Shown: positions 26,156 to 39,958, counted from the first letter of the stretch. The stretch: DNA of 64,000 nt from Eumeta japonica (GCA_005406025.1 BGZK01000159.1:434001-498000), one strand, 5' to 3'. Program-made: numbers and translations. Notes: generated by a model from the letters alone, not told the origin.

Positions 26156-27046
26156 CCTTTCTTATGAGATACTTCTGGAGTCGGTAAGTAGAGTTAGCGA
26201 GTTAGAGAAAACTCGTGCGGTCGGTGGGATGATAAACTGCACAAAATTGTTTCTCTAACTTACAACTTGCATATAGAACGTTTAAGTTGATAAATAACTA
26301 GAATTTAGATACCAATAAGATAAAGTATAAGACGAATACTCATTTGTTTTAAGTTAAATATTGAGATGGTTTTGTGACAGGATTTATATATGTAAAACCC
26401 TTAAGAAAGTCTTTTCTTTCTTGCATTAAATGTATCAAGTACAATAAAATGCCAGTGTAATGTCAGAGTATTAATTTTCCTCTTTTATCATAACTCTTTG
26501 CGCGCCTAAAGAGCGTTAGCTTCATTATAGCAAAAGTAAATAAGAAGAGACACGCTCGTTTTATTCGCTCAAATCGCTTGAGACATTTAAGTCGCTATCG
26601 TTAAGCTTTACAGTCATGAAGCTACGAAACGTCACCTGAAATAATCATAAACAAAACAATGTACTAAAGCAGACGGTTGTCAGTAAAGCCAGTGCGTCAG
26701 TTAAGGCGTCAGTCACTTGAAGTATCCACATGAACGAGAAATATGCAAATGTATTCTCATCATCTTCATGTGTGCGCGCGAAAAAAAAGAAACCTATGTG
26801 CATGATTGTTTTGTCCGACAAAATTGTCAACCCCTCGACTTGTCATTGTCGTTACGCTTCATCCAGTACAGTGAGCGCCTGTCACTACCTAGCTTTACAT
26901 TTACAGTCTACATATATACTTTGCAAAAAAAAACGCATTTTTTCACAGATGACAGACCCTTCATAAAGTTGACATCGATTTTAGTAAAATTTAAATTAAT
27001 AAATTTTATCTCAAACTTACATTGGTTTGGTTGTCCATGTTGCCAG

Positions 27047-27058
27047 CACACACACACA

Positions 27059-27101
<43 letters not shown>

Positions 27102-27113
27102 GTATGTGTGTGT
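27047..27113. repeat. (CA)n-(TA)n-(TG)n compound microsatellite
   Basis: CA dinucleotides run into TATATATATA and then GTATGTGTGTGT, forming a self-complementary array. Confidence 0.97.
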
Positions 27114-27119
27114 AAAGAA

Positions 27120-30100
27120 AACCTCTTTTGTGTTTCTTTATTATTGCGCTGCATAGAATTATGTCTCTGCCGCTGACCTGAAATAAGGGCTTTTAATGTT
27201 GATTCTCTTATTTTCAGGTAAGTGAATGTTTGTTTTTACGCATAAATTATGTAATTGTTTAAGTTAGCATTTAAAGAATAAAAACTCTTATTTTCAGAGA
27301 AACACACGTCTTTATTTCTTTTCTCAAACTAATGGATGAAATATCATTATATATATACATCCGAATCCTCTCGTAAGTCACATTCATTCACAATAACAGA
27401 CAAGAAGAGTAAACGATACAGCTTAATTTTTTTTATTAGCTTCATATTTTCTAGTAGTATAAACCTATTAAAAATCGATATTGAAATTGTTATTGTTTTT
27501 GAAGAGTTAAAATCGTGTGAAGTATTAATTATGGACCAGCAATAATAATGATAACAAAGCTTTATTAACTTTTATTCTATGTTTATTGTTGTTTATCGGT
27601 GTGACTGACATGTGGTGAAAAAAATAGTAAATTTGTAAAATAATAACAAAAAGTTATTTTTCAAATATTGTATCACACCTTTAATATCACTTTTCTTTTT
27701 ATATTTTTAATGACTACAAAGTCCAACTTATTTTTTTAACACATTATTACTTTCTTCTTTTTAATGTTCAAAATGAAATTTCTGAATGCCCATTTTTTTA
27801 AGTTTAGATTTGATTTGAGTTCACCTGTGGGTGCTGCCGAATATCAATTATATCAATAATATAAATATAGAAAGAAAAATAAATAATTCGATGACTAGAT
27901 GTATAAATGATAAAATTTTACTTGTGCGAATAAATAAAACTTTTACTATCTTTTTGATTTTCCGATTTAAGCGAATACACAAAGAGTATAAAATATGACT
28001 GTAAATGATATTAGTGATAATAAGTACAAGGTTTGCCCGTCGTTTTTCTTGGCATAGTGCCGTATGGCTACATTATTAAATGTAAACTTTTTATACAAGC
28101 GAATGTAAATAAAAATTTCGATCTTAGTCCTCATTCCTCTAAAAGAAGTATTTTAAGTAAAATCTAAAATTCTTATGCTTTTTTTTTATTTCAAGTCGGT
28201 CGAGGCATATTAAAATGCGTTAAAACCTAAGAGAATTTTTATAACGTCGTATAAATATTTATTTCCCTTTCTTTTTTCATCCCACGATTCAAGATTCAAG
28301 AAAACATTTCGCCGAGACAAAATGAAGATTTGTTGCGCGTTGGAAAAGAATTTATTAAAATGAATTAAAACAGCGCTGTCACAAGCAGACCGCTTTGGAA
28401 ATTGTATTTCGCCGACTTATTGTTTTTCCTTTGGTCTTGTATACCTACTTCTGTTTCTCTCCCTTCTTCCGATAGTCTTTGATGATTTAAATCTCTCCCC
28501 CTCGCGCCTCCCTCCACCCGCCGCTGCTAAAAAAAAACTCATTACGTTCGCCTTAATAAGATCACGATCCGTTCGTATCCGTGGACGATTTCTAAAGGGA
28601 ACGACGTAAATAATTCCATTACGTCATCGCTGGAGCAGGAAGCGTCGCGGTATTTCCCTGTCGGAATTAGCTTTTCACGACCGCCGCTATGCTTCCAAAA
28701 AGCGTAATGGCATTAAAAGCTTTTATCGGTTAACAACGTTTAATATACTCGAAAGCCTTTTAAGGTAGGTGCGCGCCGTGTGTGGAGCGTTGAATTAGTT
28801 TTTTTTTTTGTGTAAGCATTGGCGCGCTTCGACTACGGTGCGCCAATTAATTAACTCGCAAATAATTACTTAAGTAACATCGAAGAAAATTAATATTTTC
28901 AGAAAGATTAATCTGCATTATTATGAATCTTCTACGGGGATATGTCTGGAATTTAGATGTACTTCGGAAAACTGATTGCTATCGACTAGTTAGAGGAGCG
29001 CGAAACCAAAACGATGAATTATTGAAATGTTATATTGCTTTTGGAACCGACTTAAAATCTAAGCCACGTTTCATGTAGTTCTGTAATCTATGCGGGCAAA
29101 GTCGCGTTCAAAAATTAGCTTACTTAATGTATTTGTCATTTAAGTAGGGCGAATACGTTAATAACTTACGTTATCATATTATTTTCCTAAAAAAATTCAC
29201 TTGTATTTTAGCAGGAACATCGCTATTTATATAATATGTTATTGATAAAAAATATCCTAATTTAATCTTATAAAACTTTTATAAATACAATAATTGATAC
29301 ACATAATAAAAATACAATGTAACTTACCAATATCTGTACTTGGGAAATATTAATGAAAAACTAACACTAAAGCTCTTAATGAAAGCCAAAACAATCAATT
29401 TAGAAAATTTTGACGAGATATAAGAGGAATTCATTCTACGTCCACGCGGGTTGAGCTTGAGGCGATGGCTATTGTCTCCTAAAATGGAAGCGTGTGCTAT
29501 GAATATTGCGCAGGTAAGCGCGCGAGGCACTTCGATGCGGAACCATGCGGGTGATAACGCGTGATTACATCTAAAAACATAATCACCTAAGGATTTGTTA
29601 AAATAAACCGCTAGTAAAACAATAATTATCATTTTAGTTGCAATATCACTGGTTACTTCGTTATCTGTTTAGTTCACTAATAACTGTATTACAAACATCC
29701 GTCAATTAAAGAAAGGTACGTAAACAAAAGATATTACTTGGAAACGTTAATGAGTATTATTTCGTTTTTCAAACTAATTGAAAATTGAGTGTTACCTAAT
29801 CGTCAGTTATTGTTTTTAAGCACTGGCGGCCAAGCGGTCAAAATTTTGCCAATCGATCAGGTCCCAGGTTAGAATTGACTACGGACGAACTAGTAATGAG
29901 TTGAACAAAACCGTCTGCTCCATCCCTCTAAGAGTTTGTTGAGCTATTGGTCTCGAACGCTTCCACCACACTGGTGTCCAATGTCATTAGCAAGCCCAAA
30001 CCAACATTGAGCCAACACGGGATGCTTAACGAGCAAAAGTCCTCTACATGAAGCGAGGGAGGTCATGCATTTGCAGTGAAGGGACGCTGACCTGACATAA

Positions 30101-30150
30101 CGATCTTGTGATACCTTATTTTTTTAAATTCCTCGTGTCACTCTCTAAAC
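27120..30150. other. Unannotated DNA with GC-balanced islands
   Basis: 28490-28790 is a GC-balanced island (CTCGCGCCTCCCTCCACCCG, CATTACGTCATCGCTGG) that may be conserved noncoding DNA. 29434-29475 carries CTACGTCCACGCGGGTTGAG, similar to a common lepidopteran element end. 29819-29875 (GGCGGCCAAGCGGTCAAA, GGTCCCAGGTTAGAATTG) is faintly tRNA-like and may be a SINE head. No gene is supported. Confidence 0.4.
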
Positions 30151-30599
30151 CATATGTGGGCAAAAACCAGCTCACGGGTCTCAGTCGGTCCGTTGTAAGA
30201 TTTGATCCGGCTCGCAAGATATTTTGAAACACCCAATAAAAAAAATATCATACGACTTACTCATACTCACGAAATCAAGTGAGCAAGCAAGCCGAGTGGC
30301 GGCGAACATCAAAGAGTGAGGCAAAAAACATCAAAGCCTTTGATGTTTGCCGCTTCACTGGCGGCACAACAAAAGATTATTGGTTCGCAATTGTTCTACA
30401 CTAAGTGATTATGAATCATTCCTTCATTTTGTCTACATAAGCGGGTGGATGGCCCGAACTTTAGTTCAGTTCTATTTGAGCTACCAACGTGATAACTTCG
30501 ACAAGCGATAACTGCTAGTGCCGTCAATTTGCTTTGAGTGCATTTCGTGTGCATATTGAGTGCTTATTAATTATATTTTGTTCTTAAATTTATCGAATG

Positions 30600-32385
30600 A
30601 AAAGTAAACAAAAATCATATCTAGTGGAAAGAAACCAAAAGTATATACAGAAGGTCGCCAGCTGTAACAAAAATAGACTAAATAATTCTTTTTTATTTTG
30701 CGCAACGGTAAGCCTATTTGTTTGCTGTGTAATGAATCCATTTTAGTGATGAAAGAATTGAATATAAAGAGGCATTACTCAACTAAGCATCCTATGCTGC
30801 ACTCACTGACATGATTAATAAGAAAATACAAAATTCAGATCTTTATTGCAAATTTGGAAAAACAGCAGTAAATGTTTCATAAACAAAGAACACAACTTGT
30901 TAATGTTGTAAAAGCTAGTTTTATAGTTATTTTTAGATTGGCAAAGTCATTAAAACCATTTGCCGAGGGGAATTTATCAAAGAGTGTATGTTAAAAATTT
31001 GCAGTGTTTTGTGTTCAAAAAAAAACGGATTCGAAAAATTTGTTTGTCAAGACGAACTGTTGTCCGACGTATAGAAATATTGTCTTGTGATATAAAAACA
31101 ACATGACTGACCGTATGGCTGCTTTTGAATCATTTTCCATAGCATTAGACGAGAGCACCGATTTGTCTGACACAGTTCAGCTGGCTGTATTTATTCGAGG
31201 TGTTGATAAAAAGTTCACTGTTACTAAGGAATTGCTTGGTTTACAACCGCTAAAACGAACCATTACAGAAGAGGACATTTTAAATGAAGTTCAAAAGGTA
31301 TTCACAAGTCTTGGCTTGCCATGGTCAAAATTAGTTGGCGTATGCACAGATAGTGTACCTTCTATGGACGGCTTACGTAAATAAAGGCTTCATCATAATT
31401 TGGAATGAAAAAGCAACTCAATTAAATGTGTAAAAAGATAAATTGATAGTCGTTCATTGCATTATTTACCAACAGAACTTGTGTTCTAAGTCCATTCGAC
31501 TCCAGGATGTTAGAAATATGGTAGTAAAAACCATCAATTTTATTCGATCTCGAGGGCTTAACCATAGTCAGTTCAAGGCGTTTTTGGATGAAATATCAGC
31601 CGAATATAACGACGTAACATATTATTGTGAAGTGAAATGGCTAAGCAAAGGGAAAATGCTGAAACAGTCTTACGAGCTTAGAAATGAGATTGCACATTTT
31701 ATGCAAATAAAGAATAAACCACTATCTGAATTTATTGACCCAAAATAAATATGTGACTTAGCATTTCTGGTCGACCTTACAGGCTATTTGTATGATTTAA
31801 ATTTGAAACTTTAAAAACAAGGACATTTAATAAGTGATTTGTACAGCCATTTGAAAGCGTTTTAAACATAATCCGCTCGTAGGAAGCGCTGATACTGTCT
31901 GGTAACAGTTACCATTTCGCTACGCTCTTTGCGTATTGCTTATGCTCAATACGCTGAAGAACTCAAGTTACTGTCGGAGCAATTTTCAAACAGATTTAGC
32001 GATTTAAAAAACATGGAAAATGATTTCAATTTATTTGCTACTCCAACAAAAAGTAATGTACAAAATTTTCCAATACACTTGCAAATGGAGTTGATCGAGA
32101 TTCAAGAAAACTCACTGCTAAAATCTAAATTTGAAGACATGGAGTTGTACGATTTCTAAAAAAAAATAACTCGAAGAAGATCATTTTTCGCAGCTTAGAA
32201 AATTCACAAGAAGATTAATTTGTGCGGTTGGCAGTACTTACAAATGCGAACAATTCTTTTCAATGATGAAAGTTAATAAATCAAAACATCGTACAAGACT
32301 CACTGACGATAATTTGGAAAACTCTTTACGTCTTTGCATCATTGGAATTAATTTAAACATCGATAGATTAGTTTCCCAAATTTAA
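30600..32385 (+). pseudogene. hAT transposase pseudogene (GTF2IRD2/ZBED-like group)
   Basis: Degraded BED-finger-like sequence (LFVCCVMN) lies at 30690-30760. 31103-31384 reads MAAFESFSIALDESTDLSDT, then VQLAVFIRGVDKKF and LVGVCTDSVPSMDGL, containing the LDESTD and CTDSVPSM motifs with the catalytic Asp residues. 31443-31748 gives VVHCIIYQQNLCSKS and YYCEVKWLSKGKML. 31929-32159 gives a helical segment. 32205-32385 gives RLICAVGSTYKCEQFFSMMK and TRLTDDNLENSLRLCI, the C-terminal hAT dimerisation domain. At least three stops or frameshifts separate these pieces, so it is inactive. The order and spacing of the domains are those of a complete hAT transposase. Confidence 0.9.
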
Positions 32386-32524
32386 GCTCAAGTATCTCAT
32401 TGACTTCGATGTCACTATTTAACTTTCGTAGTTTGTAGTAATTCCAAATTTCACGATTTAATTATAATGTTGTACCTATTTATTTTATTTCATTTTCTTA
32501 TCTTATTAATTTGTATTATACATG

Positions 32525-32567
32525 ACATGAAATAAAACGACAATAACATTGTCGTTTTATTTCATGT
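32525..32567. repeat. Perfect 20-bp inverted repeat, 3-bp spacer
   Basis: ACATGAAATAAAACGACAAT at 32525-32544, spacer AAC, and the exact reverse complement at 32548-32567. It lies inside the 3' untranslated part of the hAT element. Confidence 0.95.
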
Positions 32568-32984
32568 TTGATATCTAACCCTTAAAAATATGAATACTAC
32601 TTTGAAACACTACTTCAAAATGTACTACTTTTGAACGCGGCGCGCGAGCGTACTTGCACACTAAAGTTTGCCCACAACATGTCAAAGGTTGCCCATACTT
32701 CCTCTAAGTCGTTTTTTTTTTATCGACGAGTGTTTATTCTCAATAAAACGCAATCTTTATTTAAAAATGTATTTTTTTGTTACTGCTAAGTACTATTTAT
32801 TAATTTTTCGTTAGATCCTTTGTATTAACTTTGCATGCTATATCGTAAATAACGTAGAGAGTGCTCTGAACAATTGTTCAACCTCACTCCTGCCGCTGGA
32901 TTCTATCATCGTTCTATTCGCCTGAAACACCATCATCACCATCTTGATGGCTGGTATTCTACAACATGCACTTCATACGCAATT

Positions 32985-33215
32985 TTCTTCCAGGAACAGT
33001 AAGACTTTAGATGATCTAGACACGTTCAGAATTGTTCCCTATCAATTATAACTAGAAGGTGTTTAAGAAAAGAGCTCATTGCCGTCTGACAGACCGGAAA
33101 CGTACTACGGAACACATTCAACCCCAGGGGAGTCACCGAAGGTTGCAGATGTTCACGGGCGGCGGTGAATACCTACTCTCTAGTAGCTCGCGTGTGTATT
33201 TGCACGTTACACTTT
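32985..33215 (+). mobile_element. LINE 3'-tail remnant (CR1/Zenon-like)
   Basis: GAAGGTGTTTAAGAAAAGAG, GACCGGAAACGTACTACGG, GGGGAGTCACCGAAGGTTGC and GATGTTCACGGGCGGCGGTG match the order of a common lepidopteran non-LTR 3' end. It is the opposite-strand form of the core at 15,058, 46,076 and 50,728. Confidence 0.65.
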
Positions 33216-36200
33216 ATATAAAAATAGCGGTTCGTCTTAGCTTCGACATCCAACGAGAGTTTACTCTTTAAGGATACATTTCATATATACCATACAAGAT
33301 TTTGAAAAAATAAAAGATGTCAAATAAGTAAACGCGAATATATAAAATACATTGGAATATATAAAATAGGCCAGGGAGTTAAAAAACATATTCTCTTATA
33401 ATTCTAAAAGCACCAATATATTTTTATTCATATTTGTTAGTATTGATTTTATAAAACGTATTACATAAAATCATTTCACATAAAAAAATTTGAAACTCCA
33501 TATTAAATTATTAATAGCAATGGCTATTTTAGTATATATAGTTTAGCTCCATAGATACCGAAAAACTTAACTGCGTTATCAATAAAATATTTATAAATCG
33601 GCAATAAAAGAAAAATATACGCGTTCAATACAAAATGCGCGAATATGTCACACGAAGGGGCAACATAACATCGACTTCCTTTTTTTCTAATACTTGATTT
33701 CGCACCCCAGTAAACTTCTATACCCCTGGCTATGTATTAAGATCGCTTCTTAAAAAGTATACTCCTAAAAATGGAATCGATTTTATATATTTATATTTTA
33801 GGGGTGCATACGCACTTCCGCTCATGTGATGTCGATAGTGATGCGATACTTGTAAAATGTATCGACAATACCCATACTAATATAGGACAGTGCAGGCTTT
33901 AAAAGGTGTAAAATGACATGTAGGCTTAAGATAGGAAATATAGAAAGAGACAACGTTACTTACTCATATAATATTTATTTAGCATGACTAACTAACGCAA
34001 TGTTAAAAATTGTATTTTAACAAAATATCAAATATGTTTTATAAATTGTAATTTAAACGAAATATTAATCTTTTTTTTTTTTTGAAAATTGTAATTACAC
34101 GAAATATCAATTTAATGATAAAGATTAAATCAAACATTGTTTATTAAAATTTGTATTTCTGGAACTATTACTCAGGAAACACAACATCCTTAAAATTAAT
34201 TGAAAATCGATTTTGTTTGTTTGTTGAGCTGAGACCTATCATTTTTTCATCTTTTAGATGCGATAGAACTTATTTGAAAACTGAAATATTATTATGCCAT
34301 TTAAAAAAAAATTGAATTTTATAAACTAACTAAACACAGAGACGGTTACGCTTACACAATGGATGGTGATAGCGCGGAATTCAAAAGATATCGATGTACC
34401 GGCAAAGTAATATCGACGAACCGATATATTGAAAAACCAATTATATTGCAGATATATCGGTATCGAGTGCATCACTAGTATATATCCTATGAATAAAATG
34501 TTGAATTGCGTAACTTTTTTTCTAGCATCTGCAAACTATTCCTCTAAATAGTGGAGTCAAATATTTTGAAAATCTAAAATCGTGTTAAAGAAAAATTGGG
34601 GGCCTATGAAGTAACTACTGCATAATTACTTAATACTAGCACCATCGACAATTTTTCTAGTAATTATTTTACAACTCAAATTTGAAGCATTACTACTTTG
34701 CTACAGCTCTTCGTTGACGATACACATGTTTTTTTCCGGCATTTAATACAGAATTTCTTGATAGTGAATGCAGGTGTGTACATCACTTAATGCCGCTATC
34801 GTGCACTTACGACGGTCACTCGTTAATACATCAAATTTAATATAATTAACCGGTATCCCCCATCACCGGCTAACTGATATTATTATAAATTTAAAAATGA
34901 CTCTCCGAAAAATGTCAACTTAAACAATACCACTCGGTGTAAAGCTTTTTCGTGATCCGATATAACAAAATCAAACAAACGTCGTTGTACCCGTGAAGGA
35001 ATACACAAGGCGGCGCGGCAGCGAGCGGGGGCCGGACGGCCCGCTCTCCCGCGCATAACTCGCGAGAACAAAGTTTATTTTTATTTGAAGTGGCCAGGAA
35101 CTCCTTTCTGAAAACAAATTTCATGAATAAATTTATCCTTTGTAAACAAATCGAGCTCGCCATATTAAATTAAGGAGGTCCTGCGACGCGGAATGCAATA
35201 AAAGCCGAAGTTTTATAGATCGGGCCAACCGTTTGGGAGATAACGCTTACGGCGACCGCCTTACACACGGCGCGCGCGCCGGACCGACAACCGAACACGT
35301 CAATTTTTCAGCAGTTTAATGCGGCATGATATTATTTAATGTGCTTGTGGGAAACGACAACACTACTACAAGTGCCACAATCACATTAACGTGTTAAGTT
35401 TTTCTGTTACTCTTTCTGTTCTGTTTGCCTAACAAACCGTCGGTGTATCAAATCATGAAGATCCTTATTTTATTATAAATTGGATAACAACGATAAATTA
35501 TAATATATAATTATTAAAAATATTTTTTTAAGGGGGCGAAAAAAATATCATTAAATACTAAGTAGTAATCGTTCTAGAACTAAAAATAAGACCATCACAA
35601 TTTTATCAGTAGATAAACTAGAAGTTGATTAAAGCAACTATCGGGAAAATTCATAACTTTTATCGAATGACCAAATCGTATTTCCAAACTGAGGTCGAAA
35701 ACTTGCAATTATAAGTCGCAATTATCCCATGATCGAACTGAACTTTACGACTGGCCAATCCGCGCCGTGTGTAGGGCGCGACACACGGGCGCGCGCGGAC
35801 GGTGAGCGATAGTCGTTTTCGGGTTTACGATATCCGCGACTCGGGAATGATATTTAATAAATCTCTCGTATCGGAAATTCTTATCGGCTAAGGAATTCAC
35901 ATTGTCTATATGCGAAATGTAAACGTGTTTTATGAATTGAGCGGCTCTTATTTGAGAGTCCGTCGTATTGTAGGTATTTCTCAGATTGAACAATTTTAAT
36001 TTTTCCTACCTGCTCCAATTCGTCCGAAGGATATTGATATCTGAGTGATTTAAGATTACTGTCTATTTTAGAAGACAAATTTATCTAAGGTTTTAAAATT
36101 GCCTAGTAAATATACTAACTACCCTATAAGTATTCTTGAAATATAGAAGTGAATCTTATATTGCTTTGAGTGTGCAGCTTCTTACCGGGCTGTTTTCTTT

Positions 36201-38450
36201 ATTAATGGTTTTGTATTTGTTTTAGCTAAGCATAATGAAATTAGAAAAAAAGCTACCCTTAAGTTTTTTGCTCTTTCTTTTTGAGGGAGAACTGTCTTTC
36301 GAACGAGCGATAATCTGTAAATTCGCAAAAGAATATGACATATTTCCAATGTTTGTTATAACATATGAAGTAAAGATATTTTCAACTTTGTATTTATCGA
36401 ATTTCTATGAAAAATTGATTGATAACTAGTAAGGTATCCCAAATAAAAATCGAATCTTTCTAATAAATTTTATTAGGTAGTTTTTACAGATTTAGTCTTT
36501 TCGTAAAATATTATTTACAAAATATCTAAATTTCGATATATGTAAAAGTTACTTTCACAAATAATTTAATACAGAAAATGCAGAAATTAAATCAAAACCT
36601 TCACGTTATACAGGGCCGAAATCAATAAATAAATTATCGATTGAAAGCAATATTTATAATGTTTACCTCTTTTCAAGTAGCTTTGAGCAAGGTCTTTTAA
36701 CTATTTTAATAATAACTAATGATTAAAATTGAATCTGAATAATAAAGTACCCGTCAATTTAATAAAACTTTAACTTTATAAACTTTACTAAATAACATTT
36801 GACTATTGTATAGTCAAACATAATCACTATAACTGATATACAGCATAATTGTTTTATGAATATCGAACTGTCAATCAAATCAAAAACAAATTGTAAATGC
36901 TCTCTAAGGTCATTAACAACATTTACAAATTGTCGTCTAAACAACTCAATTTCGCTCAGCCAGATATATATATGTGTAATGACCATTAATTTATTTAGTA
37001 CCTTTATTATATATGTAGTGATAGAGATTCGTTACAATATTTGATGTATATAGATGCACAGTTTCTGTAATAAAAATATGTCACAAAGAGTTACAACATT
37101 TTATGCGGTTCACCTTAATGGATGCGGTCACTTAACATACTTATCTGCGATTGGCTCATAAACGAGTAGAAACCGCTGTTACTTATACATAATTTTTTAT
37201 GATTGATGTTTGGAAAGCAGAGTCTCCCTTGTTACAGATTCTAGCTGAGGCGCATACGCCAATTTTACTGTTTAAGCGTATACCGAAAGACACATAAACA
37301 GCAAAATTGTCTGCTACCAAGCTGGACCATATCCATAATGCAGAAAAATATGTTTAACAGGATTAACAAACATCTTTTAAGTACTATATAAATAAATACA
37401 ATGCTTTGTTTATAAATTTACGGTAATCGATAATAAAATGAAGTAGACTGGAAATTGATTCAAGCCCTTAATGTGTATCTTGTAGTTCTCTAAAAATACA
37501 CTGTACAATTATCGTTTATTTACCTAGAACAACAACCCAGAAGATCTCCCAAACAAACAAACATCAGTTCAGAACAACAAAACTTAGCGAATTATTTAAT
37601 ACAAGTCTGTAACAAAGTTACTTAGTCTTCAATAACCATTACAAAATACGGTAAAATCACTACAATAACATCTTAGCGATAACAAAACAACAAAACTGAG
37701 CAAAGTTCTAGATATCATAACACAGAGCGACGAGTTATACTGCGGCTTCTGTTTCACAGCGCCCTCCGTCAGTCCTGCGGAGAAAATTAATTTTGTTAGA
37801 CTTTTAAACGTATTTTTAGAAACTTAATAAGCTATAGTTTATATACTATTATTGGATAAAAAAGGGCTATTTCAGAGAAATATTTTATAAATATCTTATC
37901 AGATATGGCTTTCAAAGTGCCTCGGTGATTTAATTTCAAAGGAATTTATAAAATAGAATACGCATTATTAGTAATATCATTTTAAGTTTGTGAAAAGAAC
38001 TTTTTTTTTTGTAAATGATTCAATTGAATTACAAATATATTTCATTCAAAAAGAAATAATCACGGTATAACATTCGCAACAAATTGAAATTGTTTTTTAT
38101 TCATTCAGCTTCATTATGAAAATTCAATTTCAGGACGATAACATAATATAAATTGTCTCACCACCGACGCTTATTTCGCCTGAAGACTGAGGACTCGGAT
38201 ACAGTTTTATCTCTGTAAATTAAAAGTTTCAATCAAATTCTAATGTATGTGAATATACAGTGCTTTAAGTTTAACGATGAGTCAGAGTCGTTTTAAATAT
38301 GAACTTTAACATATAAAATTTTAGATACCTTAAAGCTTTCACTTTTAAAAACTATAACCACTAGGATTTCTGTTTAACTTGTAATAAAAAAAAGTGGCTT
38401 TTTTCACATTATGACGAAAATATCGGAACAACCTAGGTGACACTTAAAAC
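33216..38450. other. AT-rich DNA with GC-balanced islands and a possible small transposon
   Basis: 33837-34476 is bounded by AGTGATGCGATAC and its inverted relative TATCGAGTGCATCACT, and may be a nonautonomous element rich in TATCGAT words. 34975-35330 is GC-rich (GGCGCGCGCGCCGGACCGAC, GAGCGGGGGCCGGACGGCCC). 35755-35860 is also GC-rich (GGGCGCGACACACGGGCGCG). No exon is supported in either. The remainder is AT-rich with nothing recognised. Confidence 0.4.
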
Positions 38451-38454
38451 TTTT

Positions 38455-39202
38455 AGAGTTGGCCACTTAAAAACTGTAAAATAAAAAAATATATTTAATT
38501 TTAAACATGGTACTCTTTGCCATTCTTGTTATGTATATTGCATTCGTCTGTCATTTGCTTTTACAAATTGGCAGCAAAAAAAAAAAAGTCTGTCCAACGT
38601 CAACATGAATTTAACGCGAGAAAAGTTTCGTGCAAAAATTTTCTGTTAATTTCGTGGCCATTTAAGCCAACAAGAAAGTTATAACAGACTTCGGTTGCCC
38701 TTTCATGATAAACCTCCATCTCTTTTACATCGTTATTACCGACCTAATGAGATCAAACGTGGTCACACTAATCAGACTGACGATCCGTGTGAGGGACGTC
38801 CTTCTATGGCGACGACCGAAGACAAAAACAAAGCTGTGCGACAGAGACTGACAAAAGAGCGAATTTTATTTCTATACTAAAATGAAAGAAAAGCTTTAAG
38901 ATGAGTGGTTTCGGACGCCGAGGAAGCAGTGGCTACATATGAAAATGCCGTCGAAACAACCTCTAAGTGCGAGTGGGCCAAGTGTTTCTTTCAGAGATTC
39001 CATCGAATGCAGCGATGTATTGATCTCAACGGACACAATTTTTGAAAGCAATAGTAAGAAAAATAACTCACTAGTTTACTAAGTTTTTAATTTTATAAGG
39101 ACTTTTAGATTAAACTACATATTATAATTACTTTTTATTGTAATTATATATTGTTATATAAGGTCGAAACAATTCCATCCCTTTTGAAAAGTAACCACAC
39201 TG
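38455..39202 (+). pseudogene. Internally deleted mariner, second copy of the family at 5343
   Basis: The 5' end GTTGGCCACTTAAAAACTG and the 3' end CTTTTGAAAAGTAACCACAC are imperfect inverted repeats. The leader matches the copy at 5343 (CATTCGTCTGTCATTTG, TGTCCAACGTCAACATGAAT). 38695-38880 holds a decayed N-terminal stretch (EIKRGHTNQTDD, EGRPSMATTEDKNKAVR). After a large internal deletion the C-terminus follows at 38900-39060: EEAVATYENAVETTSKCEWA and FHRMQRCIDLNGH, typical of mariner C-termini. The D,D34D core is missing, so it is non-functional. Confidence 0.85.
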
Positions 39203-39770
39203 TTATTGCATATGAATTTTATAGCGTCTTATAGATAGTCGCTTGCGCTACCAGTCAATTATTAACAAGTAAATTGTTGTTCATTTTTTCACAAAATAAT
39301 TAAATAAAAACATTATGTACATAAACACTGCCTCCCGGTCACTAAATCAAATACATTTTCGCACGACGGCTCTTCAACTCAATTTTTTGGTGTTCGTGCT
39401 TCTATACGAACTTCCTAAAATAAAGACATATTTTATAGATCGGTCTCCGAGTTCTCATGTGTAATATATGTATAACCAAGAGAACAAGTAAAAGCTATTG
39501 AGAAGTTTAAAAAAAAAAAAACATATTTTTCCTGGAATTTTCGCACAGGCCCACTTAATATTAAATTAAAAAAATATATTGGCAAAACCAAATTTTTTAA
39601 TAGTAATAGATGTTAATTTTTTTCTATACTATCATTGTTAGTGTGTTGACAATGATGATTCATAAATTTTGAGTCTATTGTGATGAACCCAAATTTTTCA
39701 TATCATCAATTGTCATAAATAAATAAATGATATCGCTAGTTGCGTTATACGAGCAAACGATTCCACACCC

Positions 39771-39872
39771 CCTGAGCATCCCCTCGCTCTACCCCAACGA
39801 GTCGATGCTCACGCAGTTGTAGGTGCCGATGTTGCTTCTCTATACTGACTTATAACTAGTCTCATTATATGC
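39771..39872 (-). pseudogene. Degenerate second copy of the Ig3b exon
   Basis: About 196 bp downstream (minus strand) of the Ig3b exon there is a diverged copy. It keeps GGCACCTACAACTGCGTGAG (encoding GTYNCVS), followed by a TCG TTG GGG TAG AGC GAG GGG reading. It has a premature TAG where Glu is expected, a 1-bp deletion before the GTY motif, and no GTGAGT donor (GGGGGTGTGG instead). It is a broken tandem duplicate rather than a usable alternative exon. Confidence 0.8.
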
Positions 39873-39958
39873 TCATATCAATGTTCATACACAAACGAAA
39901 GAAATCTGCACATAGTATCTAATAGAGAAGTATAGACAGCACACGTTCATAGACTCAC

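Larger units (their letters stand above)
30155..32676 (+). mobile_element. hAT-superfamily DNA transposon, decayed copy with candidate terminal inverted repeats
   Basis: TGTGGGCAAA at 30155 and TTTGCCCACA at 32667-32676 are perfect 10-bp inverted ends around the transposase fossil, giving a length of about 2.5 kb, typical for hAT elements. No matching 8-bp target duplication is visible (AAACCATA versus ACATGTCA), so the borders are tentative. Confidence 0.6.

Noticed and set aside
26717..27115. 132-codon frame ending in His/Thr repeats
   Set aside because: The end is the CA microsatellite and the rest lacks domain character.
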